Shown: positions 61,137 through 64,000 of the stretch, one piece after another | How positions within the stretch are numbered: the first letter of the stretch is position 1 | Layout: each line of letters begins with the position of its first letter | Assembly (NCBI RefSeq): GCF_021018805.1 | Contig: NC_086254.1 | Location: 3,645,001 to 3,709,000 of the forward strand | Source: Prinia subflava | Taxonomy: Eukaryota; Chordata; Aves; Passeriformes; Cisticolidae | Direction of reading: 5' to 3' | DNA length: 64,000 bases | Position numbers and translations under genes: made by a program | Notes under the pieces: model-generated | Seen by the model: only the letters and a program-made list of their open reading frames with translations | The model's database searches: none | Told to the model about the DNA's origin: nothing

Positions 61137-62924
61137 TCTGCAGCTTCCCCTTTCCCTGTCCAGCAGTGACCCCACAAGCTGGGCTGCTCATCAAGGTGTG
61201 CTGTGCTGGCTGCTGTGAGCAGCAGGTGATGGTTGGAGCTTCTGTGCCCAGAGTTCAGCAGAGAATCCTCCCTGTGCCTGCCTCACTTCTGCCTCCACAG
61301 GTGGCTGCTGGGGCCCTCAGGGGCAGCAGGGGCACTGTGGTGTTGCCTTGGAGGACACAGCCCATGTGCATGAGGATGAGGAGCAGCTGGCAGGCTCTGG
61401 GCTCTCCACGTGAAGAGTCTTTCAAGCATTGGCTCAGACTGGGCAGGAGGTGAAGGGCAGCTCTCCTTGGTGACTGCTGCCTCCCAGCCTCTGAGGGGTT
61501 TGCAGCAGTGTCCAGCCAGGATGGAGACTGGGGCTGCAGGAGCCACCAGGCCTTGGCAGGTCAGACCCTCAGGAGGTGGCTGCTTCCTGCTCTTTGTGCA
61601 GTTCAGGGCTGGGCTCACCCTGCTGGACCTTTTCTCCCAAAGCATTTACTCACCTGGAGGTGGCTGTGGGCTGTCACTGAACACTGCCCTTGCAGCCTGA
61701 GGAGGAGCTGCAAATCTGTTCCCAGGCAGAAGGTGCTGGCAATTACTGCCAGTCCTGTCTCAGGAAAAGGCCCCTCTGCACCACATGGGCCTGTTTGACA
61801 TGGGGGGTGCTGCCCTGCCTCTGCCATTTACTGCTGGAAGCTGCTGCATTGCCTCGTTAAAGCCTCAATCCCAGCTAAGCCCCTCCAGCTGGCCCCAGTG
61901 AAGACTTTTCATGTATTATGCAAATACAGCACACAGGAGGCCAGCGGGTCACGGCTGTCCTGGTTTAATGATCCCGAGGGGCTCAGAGGGGACAAAGGGC
62001 TTCAGATCTGAAGTGTCTCACTAACGATTCCCTTCTTTCTCTCTGGGGCTGTGAGTGGGACATTCTGGGATTTTGTGCCTCTGAGTGGAACCAGAGGAGG
62101 AAGAGCAGGCAGGTGTGGTGGGTGGGGAGCAGGAGTGAGCTGGGTGAGAGGGTTCTCTCCGGGCACTTTAGGGAGGGAATCTTCACCTGCCTGCAGACAG
62201 CACAGCCGTGGCACCCAGAGCCACCACGCTGGGCAAGTCCTTGCCCACATGAGGCCACAGAGCCTCTCTGGGATTCCTGCCGGGGTCACTGCAGCGAGGA
62301 GCTCACGTGGATCAGCTTGTCACTGTCATTTTGGGAAGGGCAAAGCACGAGGCCCGAGCCGTGCCAGCTGTTGTTTCTGGCAAGGATGGCCAGTGGGCAG
62401 TGCCAGCTGTCAGGCTGGGGAGGCTGACTGACCTCTGCTGTCTGTGCTCATCAGAGTTCAGCCTCCAGGGGCTGCAGAATGGTCAAGGGGAAAAGGGACA
62501 GGAGAGCTGCAGGGCACAGAGAGAGCCAGGCTGCCCTAACAACCCTCTTGCCAATTAAATTACCTGGCTGGAGGCTGGCTTTCTTTCCTGCACTGTCTAC
62601 AGAATGCAGTCACTCTTCCAACAAGTCAAATTGTGTTTCACCAGCCCTTATTTGGGCCTTTTAATAATCACAAAGGTTTCATTTTACTTGATTCCAGGTC
62701 TGTTAGGGCTTTAGTTGGCTGAGCATGCTGTGATTTAAATGCAGCCTTTTCTTCTCAGCTGTCCTGGGCTCAGAGCTCTGGCACAAAGCTCAGTGGTTCT
62801 TCTGGGGCAGGAGAACAGCCCCAGCCCCAGGCCCGGGCACTGAGCTCAGGGCAGGGATGCAATGCTGGAGAGTGGCCCAAGCCATGGGACAAATCCGGGC
62901 ACGTGGAGCCCTGGGAGGGTGGGG

Positions 62925-63105
62925 AGGGTGCCCAGGATGCCCAGAGGAGCTGTGGGTGCCCCATCCCTGGAATGCCCAAGGCCAGGCTGCACAAGTCTTG
63001 GAGCAGCTTGGGGTAGTGGAAGGTGTCCTTGCCCATGGCAGGGGGTGGAATTAACTGGTCTTTATGGTCCTTCCAGCCCAAGCCATTCTGTGATTCTGAT
63101 TTCTG
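62925..63105 (+). mobile_element. CR1 LINE 3' end, 3' flank
   Basis: GGAATGCCCAAGGCCAGGC, AGTCTTGGAGCAGCTTGGG, CCATGGCAGGGGGTGGAA and GCCATTCTGTGATTCTGAT give a clear CR1 3' end of about 180 bp. A 246-codon minus-strand open frame (62770-63510) runs antisense through it and is discounted for that reason. Confidence 0.9.
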
Positions 63106-64000
63106 ATGTAAGACCCTGTGTGTCATACCGAGATTTTGCCAGGGACTCCGGGCAGTGGGTGCAGGGTTGCAGTTGCTCAGGAGAGCCTCCATGCAGTCAG
63201 CACCTCTGTGCAATGTGCTAACTGTAAATGCACCAGGGACCCAGCACAAGGAACACCAGCTCGTACAGACCAGCTCAGGAGGGTCAGGGGAGCCACCCTG
63301 TGCCAGCCATGGGGCCTTGTCACAGCTGGGGGGGCCCTGTGGGAGCTCCACAGGCAGCGAGGGAGGGTTTGTGACACAGGGATGGGAAGTGAGCGTGTGA
63401 GGCACACACAGAACACACACAGGGGTATGGCCCTGATCCAAACACGCTGTGGGCAGCACACTCCTGTTAGCAACAACTGAGGGATGGAAGCTAAAGCTGC
63501 TGCGCTTCAAAGCTTATCTATCTGCTGGAACATCAGAATTTGGGTAATTATTCCTAATTAAGTAATTTACAAGAATGATAAAGCTGAAAGCCCTGAGAAG
63601 CACTGACGAAAGGCCATCAGGGATGATCGTTTTAAGTGACAGAGCCTTTGCTTTTGCAGTTTCCTGGCTTGGACACTTGCACTGTGCTGAAGGACTCTGA
63701 AGGAGGCACTGCAGGGTGCTGTGGGAGGGCTCTCCCAGCTGGTCAGGGGAGCCTCAGACACCTTTGTGTGTCAGCCTGCCCGAGGCTGAGCTGCAGGGCT
63801 CCTGAAGCAGCAGCAGCCCCTCCACTCTATTTTTCCACAAGCCACCATCCTGTGAGGCTGATGGGGCTGCTGCAGGATCACTGGAGAAGGGCAGCCTTGA
63901 TGCCCACTGTGGGACCACTTGGGAATGAATTTCCTGAGCATCTGACCCGTGGCTCCCACACTGCCCATTTCCATCCATCAGCCGGGTCCTTTGGTTGTGT

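Larger units (their letters stand above)
59640..64000. other. MYBBP1A 3' flanking / intergenic DNA
   Basis: No gene could be identified. In mammals SPNS2 lies tail-to-tail with MYBBP1A, and GGT6 is on the other side. I looked for the SPNS2 C-terminal coding sequence on the minus strand and did not find it. The stretch holds one 23-bp minisatellite, CR1 ends at 60480-60537 and 62925-63105, and two AT-rich blocks (62530-62710, 63500-63660) that stand out from the GC-richer surroundings. Confidence 0.6.

Noticed and set aside
60616..61218. 200- and 129-codon frames with NPTADPRSIPLQTPGQ-like repeats
   Set aside because: These are frame readings of the 23-bp minisatellite; all frames give the same repeat.
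62286..62455. Short minus-strand frame ending SDKLIHVSSSLQ, considered as the last exon of a convergent gene such as SPNS2 or GGT6
   Set aside because: It does not match the SPNS2 C-terminus that I remember, has no clear acceptor or nearby poly(A) signal, and at about 55 codons is compatible with chance.
62770..63510. 246-codon minus-strand frame in the 3' flank
   Set aside because: It passes antisense through a CR1 3' end, has low-complexity Pro/Ser/Leu composition and no recognisable domain.

Overview
The window is genomic DNA from a bird. It carries truncated CR1-type LINEs with the typical 3' tail (…ccattctgtgattctgtgat), intron-split vertebrate genes with GT-AG introns, and CpG-island promoters. 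The species cannot be read from the sequence; nothing here separates passerines from other birds.

Layout. Positions 1-2036 hold the 5' end of EIF4H (eukaryotic initiation factor 4H) on the minus strand: coding exon 1 at 1978-2036, with intron 1 running off the left edge. Positions 2037-3959 are a head-to-head intergenic stretch. It contains the EIF4H promoter (CpG island, TATA box), an AT-rich gap with a short interstitial telomeric repeat at 2745-2766, a 15-copy G-rich minisatellite at 3369-3857, and a TATA-less MYBBP1A promoter with an ETS site and a CACGTG E-box. Positions 3960-59505 hold the complete MYBBP1A gene on the plus strand. I could assign 27 coding exons whose phases all agree; they give a 1,317-residue protein that is collinear with the human protein (about 1,328 residues) over its whole folded part. 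A poly(A) signal lies at 59605-59610.

Gene shape. Exons 1-23 sit in 21 kb, but introns 23 (20.9 kb) and 24 (11.0 kb) make up about 57% of the coding span. I found no protein-coding gene inside them that I can defend, only CR1 pieces, simple repeats and one long antisense open frame (51799-52839) that is probably compositional. Positions 59640-64000 are 3' flank with a 14-copy 23-bp minisatellite, CR1 remnants and two AT-rich blocks that look like possible conserved non-coding elements.

Function. Both genes serve the protein-synthesis machinery: EIF4H stimulates the eIF4A helicase in translation initiation, and MYBBP1A is a nucleolar factor of rRNA synthesis and ribosome biogenesis. They are arranged divergently but have separate promoters. 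I found no convincing new biological system; the findings are modest and mostly concern genome architecture and splicing.
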